Source: Clostridia bacterium (GTDB lineage: Bacteria; Bacillota; Clostridia; Oscillospirales; CAG-272). From it: a DNA stretch of 36,367 bases. A program made the position numbers and the translations under genes. Shown here piece after piece: positions 5,592-13,718 of the stretch. Under the pieces are notes generated by a model. The model did not search any database and had not been told where the DNA came from. It worked only from the letters and a program-made list of their open reading frames with translations. Position 1 is the stretch's first letter. Each line of letters opens with the position of its first letter. The stretch lies in the NCBI GenBank assembly GCA_017507905.1, contig JAFWAA010000003.1, positions 1 through 36,367 of the forward strand, given 5' to 3'.

Positions 5592-5597
5592 TATAAT
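5569..5597 (+). promoter_or_regulatory. Sigma-A promoter for nrdR
   Basis: TTTACA (5569-5574), 17-nt spacer, TATAAT (5592-5597). The -35 box and the spacer lie inside the last codons of the upstream gene. Confidence 0.82.
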
Positions 5598-5645
5598 AGA
5601 GTGACGTGATCGAAATCAGAGAATGTTAAGTTAAAGAGTAAGGAA

Positions 5646-5658
5646 GGTCAGTTTGACC
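5646..5658 (+). repeat. Small hairpin between nrdR ribosome binding site and start
   Basis: GGTCA, loop GTT, TGACC. The only good Shine-Dalgarno match, AGGAAGG (5641-5647), overlaps the left arm and is 24 bases from the ATG at 5672. Confidence 0.45.
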
Positions 5659-5671
5659 GACGGTATTGAAC

Positions 5672-6127
5672 ATGAAGTGTCCGAATTGCGGATTCCCGGA
5701 TAGCAAGGTGATCGATTCCAGACCTGTTACCGAGGGCAACAGCATTCGCAGAAGAAGGGAATGCCTGGCTTGCCAAAAGCGATTCACCACCTTTGAAATG
5801 ATCGAGACGGTGCAGATCATCGTTCTCAAAAAGAGCGGCGGCAAGGAGCTTTTCGACAAGCAAAAGCTACTCACCGGCGTGCTTAAGGCTACGCAGAAGC
5901 GTCCCGTGGACGCCGTTGCGCTGGTCAACGAGATCGAGGCCGAGCTGCAGAACACGCTCTGCCACGAGATCTCCTCCACGGCCCTTGGCGAGATGGTCAT
6001 GCAAAAGCTCCGTATGCGCGACGAGGTCGCCTACGTTCGCTTTGCGTCGGTCTATCGCGAGTTCAAGGATATCGACACCTTCCTCGAGGAGCTGAACGGC
6101 CTCAAGCAGGCCCTCCCCGAGACCTGA
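5672..6127 (+). CDS. nrdR: Transcriptional repressor NrdR
   Basis: A 151-residue repressor of ribonucleotide reductase genes that senses ATP/dATP. It has an N-terminal zinc ribbon (MKCPNCGFPDSKVIDSRP...CLACQKRFTTFE; four cysteines in two CxxC pairs) followed by the ATP-cone domain (VLKKSGGKELFDKQKLLTGV through YVRFASVYREFKD). The ATG at 5672 is chosen because family members start MKCP; the upstream TTG at 5666 would add two residues. The ribosome binding site is unusually distant, with a small hairpin in between. No nrd genes are nearby, so targets lie elsewhere. It has its own promoter. Confidence 0.96.
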   Translation: MKCPNCGFPDSKVIDSRPVTEGNSIRRRRECLACQKRFTTFEMIETVQIIVLKKSGGKELFDKQKLLTGVLKATQKRPVDAVALVNEIEAELQNTLCHEISSTALGEMVMQKLRMRDEVAYVRFASVYREFKDIDTFLEELNGLKQALPET

Positions 6128-6143
6128 TCGAATAAGATAAAGA

Positions 6144-6190
6144 CGGCACGCCCCCCCTTTTTTGAAGACCGTGGGAGACGTGCCGCTTTT
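6144..6190 (+). terminator. Probable terminator after nrdR
   Basis: CGGCACG (6144-6150) pairs with CGTGCCG (6179-6185), followed by CTTTTC. The loop is long (28 bases) and the T-run short, so the call is tentative. Confidence 0.4.
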
Positions 6191-6298
6191 CACCGCCTGC
6201 GGCAGAGGCAAAAGGCGGAATGGCCCAATCCAAAACGGTCTATACTCATAACGCTCCCATGGCCGCGGCCAAATCACGCAGGAAAGGAGAAGGGAAGA

Positions 6299-7708
6299 AT
6301 GGTATTCTCATCATTGCTTTTTTTGTTTGCTTATCTTCCGATCACGCTCCTTTGCTATTACGCCGTTCCGCGCAGGTGGCGCAATCTCGTGCTGTTTGCG
6401 GTCAGCCTTGTGTTTTACGGCTGGGGAGAGCCGGTCTATATCCTTTTGATGATGCTCTCCGTCACCTCGGCGTATTTCTTTGGCTTCTTCATCGAGCGGT
6501 ATCGCACGTCCGCCCCCAAAAAGGCAAAATGGATGATGATCCTTTCGGTCGCGGTGAGCCTTTCGTTCCTGTTCTTCTTCAAGTACTACAACTTCTTTGC
6601 CGAAAACCTTTCGCGCCTGCCCTTGATCGAGATCCCGAGGATCGAGGCGCTCGCGCTTCCCATCGGCATTTCCTTCTACACCTTCCAGATCATCTCCTAC
6701 ACGGTAGACCTCTACCGCAGGGATTGCGAGCTGCAGAGGAATTATATCACCTTCGGCACCTACGTCACCCTTTTTCCCCAGCTGATCGCAGGTCCGATCG
6801 TGCGCTACCGCGACGTGGACGAGCAGCTGCAAACGCGACGCGAGACGGTTTCGGATTTTGCCGCAGGCGTTGCGCGTCTTACGGTGGGACTGTGCAAGAA
6901 GATCCTCGTCGGTGACCTGCTCGCGGCAGGATCGGAGTATTTTCGCCATCTTGCTCTCCTCGAAAACACGGCTCTTGGCGCGTGGATGACGATCATTCTT
7001 TATACGGGACATCTCTACTATGATTTTTCGGGATACTCGGATATGGCGATCGGTCTTGGGCGAATGCTCGGCTTCCGCTTTCCCGAGAACTTCAACTATC
7101 CCTATATTTCCAAAAGCATTACCGAATTCTGGCGCAGATGGCATATTTCGCTCTCCACCTGGTTCCGCGAGTACGTTTACATTCCGCTTGGCGGCAACCG
7201 ACGGGGAAGAATGCGGCAATACCTCAATCTTGCCGTCGTCTGGCTTCTGACCGGCTTTTGGCACGGCGCGAGCTGGAATTTTGTTCTTTGGGGAATTTAC
7301 TTTTTGGTGATCCTGATCCTCGAAAAGGCCTTTTTGCTCAAGGTGCTGGACAAGACCCCTGCAGTTCTGCGGCATATTTACGCGATGCTTTTGGTCACGC
7401 TGGGCTTTTTGATCTTTTCTTATCCCGATCTTACCACGGCCAAGGATTGCTTCCTCTCGCTCTTTGGTGTCGGGTGCGTTGGCGCGACCTCGGCGGTGGC
7501 CACCTACGAGGTGCTGCGCATTCTGCCCCTGATCCTGCTTGCGGCCGTCGGAGCGACCCCCATTCCCAAAAAACTTTTTGCCGCGCTCCGCGAAAAATGG
7601 AAGCCTGCGGAGCTTTTCGTGCCCCTGCTCACGGCGGCAGGCCTTCTGCTGTGCATGGCCTACCTCGTGGACTCCACCTTCAGTCCCTTTGCTTACCTGA
7701 ATTTCTGA
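6299..7708 (+). CDS. MBOAT family O-acyltransferase (AlgI/DltB-like)
   Basis: A 469-residue polytopic membrane protein that moves acyl groups, usually acetyl, from the cytoplasm onto exported polysaccharide. AlgI-type signatures are clear: an N-terminal YGWGEPVYIL helix, FFKYYNFFAENL, LPIGISFYTFQIISYTVD, AGPIVRYRD, YDFSGYSDMAIGLGRMLGF, the block ending TEFWRRWHISLSTWFREYVY, and LTGFWHGASWNFVLWG with the catalytic histidine. AAAGGAGA precedes the ATG. It is the first gene of a three-gene run with the DHHW protein (29 bases later) and the DUF4097 protein. That pairing is the usual layout for exopolysaccharide or secondary cell-wall polymer acetylation. The polymer itself cannot be named from this window. 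Confidence 0.93.
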   Translation: MVFSSLLFLFAYLPITLLCYYAVPRRWRNLVLFAVSLVFYGWGEPVYILLMMLSVTSAYFFGFFIERYRTSAPKKAKWMMILSVAVSLSFLFFFKYYNFFAENLSRLPLIEIPRIEALALPIGISFYTFQIISYTVDLYRRDCELQRNYITFGTYVTLFPQLIAGPIVRYRDVDEQLQTRRETVSDFAAGVARLTVGLCKKILVGDLLAAGSEYFRHLALLENTALGAWMTIILYTGHLYYDFSGYSDMAIGLGRMLGFRFPENFNYPYISKSITEFWRRWHISLSTWFREYVYIPLGGNRRGRMRQYLNLAVVWLLTGFWHGASWNFVLWGIYFLVILILEKAFLLKVLDKTPAVLRHIYAMLLVTLGFLIFSYPDLTTAKDCFLSLFGVGCVGATSAVATYEVLRILPLILLAAVGATPIPKKLFAALREKWKPAELFVPLLTAAGLLLCMAYLVDSTFSPFAYLNF

Positions 7709-7737
7709 CCGATGCTTGAGAAAGGAGGAATACCGAC

Positions 7738-8919
7738 ATGACCGTCAAGCGCATAACCGAGATCTTGACCCTTGCGGTCTTTCTCTTGGTGATCTTTGGC
7801 TTTTCGATCGCCTTTCTGCTTTTTCCCGATCGGGAGTTTTCCGAGCAGGAGAACCGCTCCCTGCGCACCTTCCCCGAATTCACGCTCGAAAAGCTTGCCT
7901 CGGGACGCTTTGCCGAGGAGATCAACGATTATTTTGCCGATCAGTTCCCCCTGCGCGATCCCCTCGTCGGCGTCAAGGGAGTGGCCGAGATCGCGATGGG
8001 GAAGGGCGAGAACGACGGTGTCCTTCTGGGACGGGACGGCTACCTGGCCAAGCGCCGCTTTGCGATGCTGTGTCGGGACGGACGGATCCTGCCCGATATG
8101 GACGCCTTTGACGAGGCGCACGTCCGTGACGCGGCACGCGCGATCAAGCGCGTGAGTGACGGGACCGAGCTTCCGTTTTCGATCTTTCTCACGGGGCGGA
8201 CGGTTGACGTGGCCGCCGCAAAGCTTTCCTATCCCTCGACCTACAGCGACGCGCTGCTTACCCTTTTGCGCGAGGAGCTTGGCGGGGTGGAGGGCTATAT
8301 CGACTCCGTTCCCCTTTACCGCGAGAAGCTCGAGGCGGGGGAGGAGGTCTATTACCGCACCGACCACCATTGGACTACGCTTGGTGCGTATTACGCCTAC
8401 GCCGAGATCCTGCGCTCCTTTGGTATGGAGGAGGAGATCCTGCCTGCAAACGCCTTTGAGCGCGTGACTGTTTCGGACGCCTTTTACGGCACGTCCTGGT
8501 CGGCCGGCGGCATGAAGTTCGTCTCTCCCGATGCGATCGAGCTTTGGCTCCTTGGGGACGAGGAGCTTTACGAGGTCGTGGCGGACGGCAGAGTGCTTGA
8601 CGGCTTTTACAGTTACCGCTATCTGGAGGAAAAGGATCAGTATTCGCTCTTCCTTGACGGCACGCACGACGTGGTCACGGTCAAGCGCCGCGACGGAGTC
8701 GAGCGCCCAACGCTCGTTCTCTTTAAGGATAGCTTTGCCAATTCGGTCGCGCCCTTTCTGGCACGGCACTTTGACCTGGTCCTGCTCAACCTCTCCTCGG
8801 TGCGCACGGATTATACCGACCTCACCGCCTACTGCGAGGAGTATAGCGCGGATTACGCGCTGTTGATTTACACGCTGGAGAACGTGGTCACCACAAGCAA
8901 AATGAACGGCCTTCGATAA
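7738..8919 (+). CDS. DHHW-family (AlgJ/AlgX-like) membrane-anchored protein
   Basis: A 393-residue protein with one N-terminal membrane anchor (about residues 7-30, TEILTLAVFLLVIFGFSIAFLLF) and a large extracytoplasmic domain. PDREFSEQENRSLRTFPEF is the typical start of the DHHW family. YYRTDHHWTTLGAYYAYAEI (around residues 204-223) holds the DHHW catalytic motif of the SGNH-hydrolase-like fold, and LFKDSFANSVAPFLARHF provides the conserved late serine block. It is expected to complete O-acetyl transfer outside the membrane for the MBOAT protein encoded just upstream. GAAAGGAGG gives a strong ribosome binding site. No truncation is seen. Confidence 0.92.
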   Translation: MTVKRITEILTLAVFLLVIFGFSIAFLLFPDREFSEQENRSLRTFPEFTLEKLASGRFAEEINDYFADQFPLRDPLVGVKGVAEIAMGKGENDGVLLGRDGYLAKRRFAMLCRDGRILPDMDAFDEAHVRDAARAIKRVSDGTELPFSIFLTGRTVDVAAAKLSYPSTYSDALLTLLREELGGVEGYIDSVPLYREKLEAGEEVYYRTDHHWTTLGAYYAYAEILRSFGMEEEILPANAFERVTVSDAFYGTSWSAGGMKFVSPDAIELWLLGDEELYEVVADGRVLDGFYSYRYLEEKDQYSLFLDGTHDVVTVKRRDGVERPTLVLFKDSFANSVAPFLARHFDLVLLNLSSVRTDYTDLTAYCEEYSADYALLIYTLENVVTTSKMNGLR

Positions 8920-8936
8920 ATAGGAGGAAACAGAGA

Positions 8937-9644
8937 ATGCATAAGCTGAAAAAACCGCTCGCGATCGTTGGGATCGTTATGGGCGCGCTGGTGCTTGGCG
9001 CGGTCATTATGGGGGTTCTGAATGCCCTCGTTGCAAACGGGGAATGGCACTTTGGCTGGGAAAGCTATCGCTATGAGGATAGCGGCTACGAGATCGGCGG
9101 CGCGTCCGTGCCCTCGCTTTCCGTGCGCTGTATTGAGCTTGACTGGCTGGACGGCGAGGTGACTGTCCTTCCGTGCGACGATAAATACATCTCCTTCAGT
9201 GAGAAGGGATCGGGAACGACGCTTAAGGAAGAGGACAAGCTCCGCTGGAATCTGAGCGAGGACGGAAGCACCTTGACCCTCAAGTGCCGCGAGTCCGCTT
9301 GGTTTCTTTCCGCCTCAACCGATACGCGCAAGACGCTGATCCTGCGCATTCCGCGGCAAATGCTTGCGGAAATGCAAGACCTTCGCATCTCGACGAAGAA
9401 CGGAAGCGTGAGCCTTTTGGAGATCGCGCCGAAGACGCTTACGGTCAGCACAAAGCGCGGAGACGTTACGCTCTCCTATACGGACAAGGCCTCCTTTTCG
9501 CTCCTTTGGACGGGAGAGAAGGGAGAGCTGGTTTCGGATCTGCCCCTGACGCAGAGCGGCGGCACCTACCTCTACGGTGACGGCAAGAGCCGCCTGCAGA
9601 TCACGAGCAAATACGGCGATCTTACCGTTAAGCTCGTCGATTGA
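8937..9644 (+). CDS. DUF4097 family membrane-anchored beta-repeat protein
   Basis: A 235-residue protein with one N-terminal membrane helix (LAIVGIVMGALVLGAVIMGVL) and an extracytoplasmic, beta-strand-rich domain. Repeating short units such as LRISTKNGSVSLLE, LTVSTKRGDVTLSY and LQITSKYGDLTVKLVD are characteristic of the DUF4097/LiaG-like adhesin-type fold. AGGAGG lies eight bases before the ATG. It is 17 bases after the DHHW gene and ahead of a strong terminator, so it is very likely the third gene of the polysaccharide-modification operon. Members of this family often appear with envelope-stress systems; its exact role here is unknown. Confidence 0.85.
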   Translation: MHKLKKPLAIVGIVMGALVLGAVIMGVLNALVANGEWHFGWESYRYEDSGYEIGGASVPSLSVRCIELDWLDGEVTVLPCDDKYISFSEKGSGTTLKEEDKLRWNLSEDGSTLTLKCRESAWFLSASTDTRKTLILRIPRQMLAEMQDLRISTKNGSVSLLEIAPKTLTVSTKRGDVTLSYTDKASFSLLWTGEKGELVSDLPLTQSGGTYLYGDGKSRLQITSKYGDLTVKLVD

Positions 9645-9662
9645 CCCCAAAAGCCGAAAAAA

Positions 9663-9701
9663 CGTCCGCATGCAGGATCGCATGCGGACGCTTCTTTTTT
9701 T
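9663..9701. terminator. Bidirectional terminator between convergent operons
   Basis: CGTCCGCATGC, loop AGGATC, GCATGCGGACG: a perfect 11-bp stem, followed by CTTCTTTTTTT on the plus side and preceded by an A-run that serves the minus-strand ftsK gene. Confidence 0.9.
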
Positions 9702-9710
9702 GTTTTGCGT

Positions 9711-12700
9711 TTACTTTTCCTCGGCGGAGGAGTCGCCGTCGCCATTCATGAAGCGCTCCATGTATTCCTCGGGAGTGATCAGAATGGTACGCGGCTTTGC
9801 GCCATCGGGAGGAGAGACGATGCCCTCGGCCTGCATACGGTCAATGATCTTGGCCGCTCTGCCGTAGCCGATCTCCAGCTTTCTCTGCAAAAGAGAGGTG
9901 GACACGCGCTTTTCCTCAATGGCCACGCGCACGGCGTCGGCGTACTTGCTGTCGCCGTCCTTATCCGAGCCGGAGGGAAGGCTGTCGCCGCTGCTCGCCG
10001 CACCGCCGCCCTTCTTGGCGCCGCACTGTGCGGCAAGCTCCTTGAGCTTGCTGATGAACTTCTCGTCGTACTGAGCCGTGCCGTTGTTCGCGCGGACGAA
10101 GTCGCAGATCCGTTCGACCTCCTTTTCATCCACGAAGGCACCCTGCACGCGCGAGGGCTTGAGTGCGCCGATGGGGGCAAAGAGCATATCTCCGCGACCG
10201 GCCAGCTTCTCGGCGCCTGCATAGTCCAGAATGGTCTTGGAGTCCACCTGGGAGGCCACCGTGAAGGCGATACGCGAGGGAATGTTGGATTTGATCAAGC
10301 CGGTGACGACGTCCACCGAGGGACGCTGTGTACCGACGATCAGGTGCATACCTGCGGCACGCGCCTTCTGGGCGATGCGGCAGATCGCGGTCTCCACCTC
10401 GTCGGGGGCGGTCATCATCAGGTCTGCCAGCTCGTCGATGATGATGACGATCTGGGGCAGGAAGGGCATGTCGGGATCGTTCTTGGTGATCTCGTTGTAG
10501 CCCTTCAGGTCATGCACGCCGACCTGCTCGAAGACCTCAAAGCGGCGTTCCATCTCCTCCACCGCCGCCTGGAGCGCGCCTGCGGCATCCTTTGGCGTGG
10601 TGACGATGGGAGCCATGAGGTGGGGAATGTTCTTGTAGATGCTGAACTCGACCTTCTTCGGGTCGATCAGAACGAGCTTGACCTCGTCCGGCTTTGCCTT
10701 ATAGAGAATACTGATGATGGTACAGTTGATGCACACCGACTTACCGCTACCGGTCGTACCGGCGACCAGAAGGTGAGGCATCTTGGCAATATCGAAGAGC
10801 AGGGGCTTGCCGGCAATATCCAGACCCAGGCAGGCCGTCAGCTTGCTGGACGCGGTCTTGAAGGACTTGGAGTCCACCAGCTCACGCAGATAAACGGTCG
10901 CGCGGTTCTTGTTGGGAACCTCAATACCGACCGCGCTCTTTCCGGGAATGGGAGCCTCCATACGAATGCCGCCTGCCGCGAGGGCAAGTGCGATGTCATC
11001 CGAGAGGTTGAGGAAGGAGCGAACGCGGACGCCGGGAGCAGGGAAGACCTCGTAGCGCGTTGCGGTAGGACCGCAGGCATACTGGATATCCTTGATGTTG
11101 ACGTGGAAGTTCTGCAACGTCTCCTCGAGCTGATGCACGGTCTCGGCGATCTCGGCCACGTTCTCCTGCGTCATCGGAACGGCCTCGTGGAGGTAATCCA
11201 CGGGCGGGAAGACGTATTTCTTGGTCTTGGTGAGGGGCTTGCTTGCGGTGGTTGCCACCATGCGTGCGGCAGGCGTTTTTGCGGCGGCGGGAGCGGCCTT
11301 TGCTTCTCCCGGCTTCTTCGGAACCGCGCGGGAGGCCTCCAGCTTTTCAAATTCCTCATCCGAAAGACCAAACTGCTGGTCTGCGGAGGTGTCGATGCGG
11401 TGAACGCCGTTGCGCGTTACCTGTGCGGCGGACCTTGGCTGATTGGCCGCGGCCACCGAGGAGAGCGTTGCGGGCTTCTTCACGGCCGAGGCGGCGGCAG
11501 GCCTTGCCGTGCTTGGCGCAGCAGGACGGGCAGTCGCGGACGCACCCGAAGCCGTTGCAGGACGGGTTGCCGTTGCCGTAGCGGGACGGGGGGCGGCAGC
11601 TCCCGAAGCGGCAGCAGGGCGCTGAGCGGCCGTGCGCGTTGCCGTAGATGCTCCCGTGGGAGCAGGACGGCGCACGGGGCTTCCGGGCATGGGGGCCTCG
11701 GGAGGAAGCTCGGCGTGCACGCGCGTGGCAGGTCTGTCGTTGGCATCGTCCAGATCGATAAAGACGTTCTTCAGGTCAAAATTACGGTCGGCACGCGGGA
11801 TCTTGCGCGCCTGTCTTGCCTCTGCACTCTTGGGGAAGATGGGATCGATCGCGGCGGTCTCATTCCTCTTGATCGCGGGATTGGTCTGTGCAGACGGCGT
11901 GGGAGTGGGATTTGCCGCAGGGGCAGGAGAAGCCGTCTGGCTCGTCGGGCGCTGTGCGGTCACGGTTGCAGGACGCTGTGCATTGGCGGTCACGGTTACG
12001 GGACGCTGTGCCGCTGCTGCGGTTGCAGGTGCTGCGGCAGGACGCTGAGCGGCCGCGGGCGACGGGCTTACGGGGGTTGCGGGGGCGTCCTCGGCGAGCT
12101 TGCGCGAGACGTCGGTGGGAACGAAGGGGCGCGTGCCGTCGGTGGGGTCAAGCAGGGGCATGGGCATGGGAGCAAGCCTGTCCGACTTGCGCATGGCCGC
12201 GTCCACGATCTCTACGGCTCCGCCGGGAGCGGTGCCCTCCGTGGCGTTGTCGATGCTCGTCTGCGTGCCGTTCGTCTTACGGCGGAGCTTTTCCTCAAGC
12301 TCGGCCTTGTCGCGTGCCTCCTCGGCGTCTCTCTTGGAGAGACCGGATTGCTTGCGCGCTCTGCGCTCTGCGCGGCGCACGCGGTAAAGGTTCCACAGGT
12401 GATGCGGCGTCATACCGAGGCAGAAGAAGAGCGAGGCGGCGAGCAGGGCGATCAGAAGAATGATCGATCCGACCCAACGCATATAGGTGTAGAGGAAGAA
12501 GCCGAGCCCTCCGCCGATCAGGCCTCCGCCCTCCATACGAGCGCCGTGATAGAGCAGCTCGGAGGCGGAAAGATCACGCATCTCGGGGGCAAGTCCGGTC
12601 AGGGCAAAGACGTGCACCAGAGCGGAAAGCGACACCAGGAAGATGAGCGAGGCGACGATCTTGGAGATCGCGAGGCGGTTATCCACGTATTTCTTCCAGA

Positions 12701-13349
12701 AGAAGGAGAGATTGAGCATCAGCAGAGGAAGAACGACGACCGCCGCACCGAAGGTGCCAAAGAGGCCGTAGCAGATCCAATAGCCGACCTGACCCATCAG
12801 GTGAAGGGAAGGATTGCTCTCCAGCTTGTTTCCCGGGTTGCAGAAGAAATTGAGCACCAGGGAGACGCCGATCAGAACGGCCAGAACGATCAGCACGTAG
12901 GGAACCGTTTGGTGCAGGGCGCAGGCCGAGCGCGGATGCTCGGAGCCGCATTCCTTTTTGGTCTCCTTTGCCTGAGGCTTTTTGGGCTTCTCGGCCTTTT
13001 TGGATTTTTCGGCCGCGGCCGTGGAAGCGCGCGAGGCGGATTTTGCTTTTTTCTTGTCCGAGTCGGCAGGGCGCGCGGAGGAGACAGTCTGCTTTGCACG
13101 CGCAGGTGCGGTGCTGGCGGTTCGTCTCTCGGAGGTCGAGGACGTCTCGGCCTTCTTTTCGGAAGCGGCTTTCGAAGCGGAGGAGGCAGATGCCTTCGGA
13201 CGGGCAGGAGTCGGCTCCTTCGGCTTTCCCTCGGGGGGAGCGGAATGCCGTCCGCCAAAATCGTCCAGAAGATTTTCCATCTCCGGCGCTTGCGCGGAGG
13301 ATGCCTTCTTTGCCGTTCCGTTATCCAGATTTTTCGATTCTTGATCCAT
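9711..13349 (-). CDS. ftsK: DNA translocase FtsK/SpoIIIE
   Basis: A 1212-residue septal ATP-driven DNA pump for chromosome segregation; in spore formers it also fills the forespore. Order: a long Lys/Ala/Ser-rich cytoplasmic N-terminus (about 1-148), four membrane helices (about 150-311), a Pro/Ala/Thr/Gln-rich linker of about 400 residues, then the motor from FPPVDYLHEAVPM (about 713). Walker A is GTTGSGKS (about 862-870) and Walker B is VIIIDELADLM (about 966-976). The C-terminal gamma winged helix is LLQRKLEIGYGRAAKIIDRMQAEGIVSP. It is much longer than B. subtilis SpoIIIE (about 790), through the N-terminus and the linker. I chose the ATG at 13349; a TTG at 13370 overlaps its AAAGGA ribosome binding site. 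Confidence 0.95.
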   Translation of the reverse strand: MDQESKNLDNGTAKKASSAQAPEMENLLDDFGGRHSAPPEGKPKEPTPARPKASASSASKAASEKKAETSSTSERRTASTAPARAKQTVSSARPADSDKKKAKSASRASTAAAEKSKKAEKPKKPQAKETKKECGSEHPRSACALHQTVPYVLIVLAVLIGVSLVLNFFCNPGNKLESNPSLHLMGQVGYWICYGLFGTFGAAVVVLPLLMLNLSFFWKKYVDNRLAISKIVASLIFLVSLSALVHVFALTGLAPEMRDLSASELLYHGARMEGGGLIGGGLGFFLYTYMRWVGSIILLIALLAASLFFCLGMTPHHLWNLYRVRRAERRARKQSGLSKRDAEEARDKAELEEKLRRKTNGTQTSIDNATEGTAPGGAVEIVDAAMRKSDRLAPMPMPLLDPTDGTRPFVPTDVSRKLAEDAPATPVSPSPAAAQRPAAAPATAAAAQRPVTVTANAQRPATVTAQRPTSQTASPAPAANPTPTPSAQTNPAIKRNETAAIDPIFPKSAEARQARKIPRADRNFDLKNVFIDLDDANDRPATRVHAELPPEAPMPGSPVRRPAPTGASTATRTAAQRPAAASGAAAPRPATATATRPATASGASATARPAAPSTARPAAASAVKKPATLSSVAAANQPRSAAQVTRNGVHRIDTSADQQFGLSDEEFEKLEASRAVPKKPGEAKAAPAAAKTPAARMVATTASKPLTKTKKYVFPPVDYLHEAVPMTQENVAEIAETVHQLEETLQNFHVNIKDIQYACGPTATRYEVFPAPGVRVRSFLNLSDDIALALAAGGIRMEAPIPGKSAVGIEVPNKNRATVYLRELVDSKSFKTASSKLTACLGLDIAGKPLLFDIAKMPHLLVAGTTGSGKSVCINCTIISILYKAKPDEVKLVLIDPKKVEFSIYKNIPHLMAPIVTTPKDAAGALQAAVEEMERRFEVFEQVGVHDLKGYNEITKNDPDMPFLPQIVIIIDELADLMMTAPDEVETAICRIAQKARAAGMHLIVGTQRPSVDVVTGLIKSNIPSRIAFTVASQVDSKTILDYAGAEKLAGRGDMLFAPIGALKPSRVQGAFVDEKEVERICDFVRANNGTAQYDEKFISKLKELAAQCGAKKGGGAASSGDSLPSGSDKDGDSKYADAVRVAIEEKRVSTSLLQRKLEIGYGRAAKIIDRMQAEGIVSPPDGAKPRTILITPEEYMERFMNGDGDSSAEEK
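11430..12060. repeat. Low-complexity repeats encoding the FtsK linker
   Basis: Imperfect direct repeats encode Ala/Pro/Thr/Gln-rich units. Examples are AQRPATVTAQRPTSQT with the related AQRPVTVTANAQRPATV (about 11930-12055), and RPATATATRPATASG with SARPAAPSTARPAAAS (about 11480-11640). Reading frame is maintained throughout. Such tracts expand and contract easily, so linker length may vary between strains. Confidence 0.75.
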
Positions 13350-13413
13350 GCGAATTGTCGATCCTTTCAACGGGTAATTCCAATTTGGGAAATGCTATAA
13401 AACACCAATATAT

Positions 13414-13442
13414 ATTATAGCATCCTTTTGCGCAAATTGCAA
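13414..13442 (-). promoter_or_regulatory. Sigma-A promoter for ftsK
   Basis: Minus strand TTGCAA (13437-13442), 17-nt spacer, TATAAT (13414-13419). The palindrome TTTGCGCAAA (13427-13436) fills the part of the spacer next to the -35 box. The start codon is about 55 bases beyond the expected transcript start. Confidence 0.82.
13427..13436. promoter_or_regulatory. TTTGCGCAAA palindrome in the ftsK promoter
   Basis: A perfect 10-bp palindrome inside the ftsK promoter spacer. The same palindrome, extended by one A in the direction of transcription, recurs at 13686-13695 in the recA leader. Confidence 0.45.
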
Positions 13443-13461
13443 GGGTCGAAAGCAAGTTTTT

Positions 13462-13490
13462 TTGCAGAAAAAGCGCTTTTTTGATAAAAT
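13462..13490 (+). promoter_or_regulatory. Possible upstream promoter towards recA
   Basis: TTGCAG (13462-13467), 17-nt spacer, TAAAAT (13485-13490). It is weaker than the recA-proximal promoter and would give a long leader of about 220 bases. Confidence 0.4.
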
Positions 13491-13638
13491 AAGGAAGAAA
13501 AACGATCCGCGATCCCGTCTGCCGCCCCTTCTGTCCGCGACTTGCCCGAAAATTCTGCTTTCGGAAAGACGGAGACCTCGAAAATGACAAAGTCAAAAAA
13601 TAAATTCCAAAAACGGAAAAATATATTGCAAAAACCCC

Positions 13639-13667
13639 TTGACAAAGTGCAAAAAGGGTTGTATAAT
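13639..13667 (+). promoter_or_regulatory. Sigma-A promoter for recA
   Basis: TTGACA (13639-13644), 17-nt spacer, TATAAT (13662-13667). No Gram-positive LexA box (CGAAC-N4-GTTCG type) is visible in or around it. Confidence 0.87.
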
Positions 13668-13685
13668 AAGAGCAATGAAGCGCAC

Positions 13686-13695
13686 TTTGCGCAAA
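13686..13695. promoter_or_regulatory. TTTGCGCAAA palindrome in the recA leader
   Basis: Second copy of the palindrome seen in the ftsK promoter. It lies just downstream of the expected recA transcript start, a position where a repressor could act. Confidence 0.45.
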
Positions 13696-13718
13696 ACCGG
13701 AAGGAGAAGGGTCAAGAT

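Noticed and set aside
9705..13400. Open frame of 1231 codons on the plus strand opposite ftsK
   Set aside because: It is a mirror of the ftsK codon pattern (GC-rich third positions leave few stops). It has low-complexity Gly/Arg/Cys composition, no domain, and shares no ribosome binding site; ftsK has full motifs.
13542..13718. In-frame extension of recA by 59 codons
   Set aside because: It spans the recA promoter and a Lys-rich AT stretch. The ATG at 13719 has AAGGAGAAGG and gives the conserved family start.
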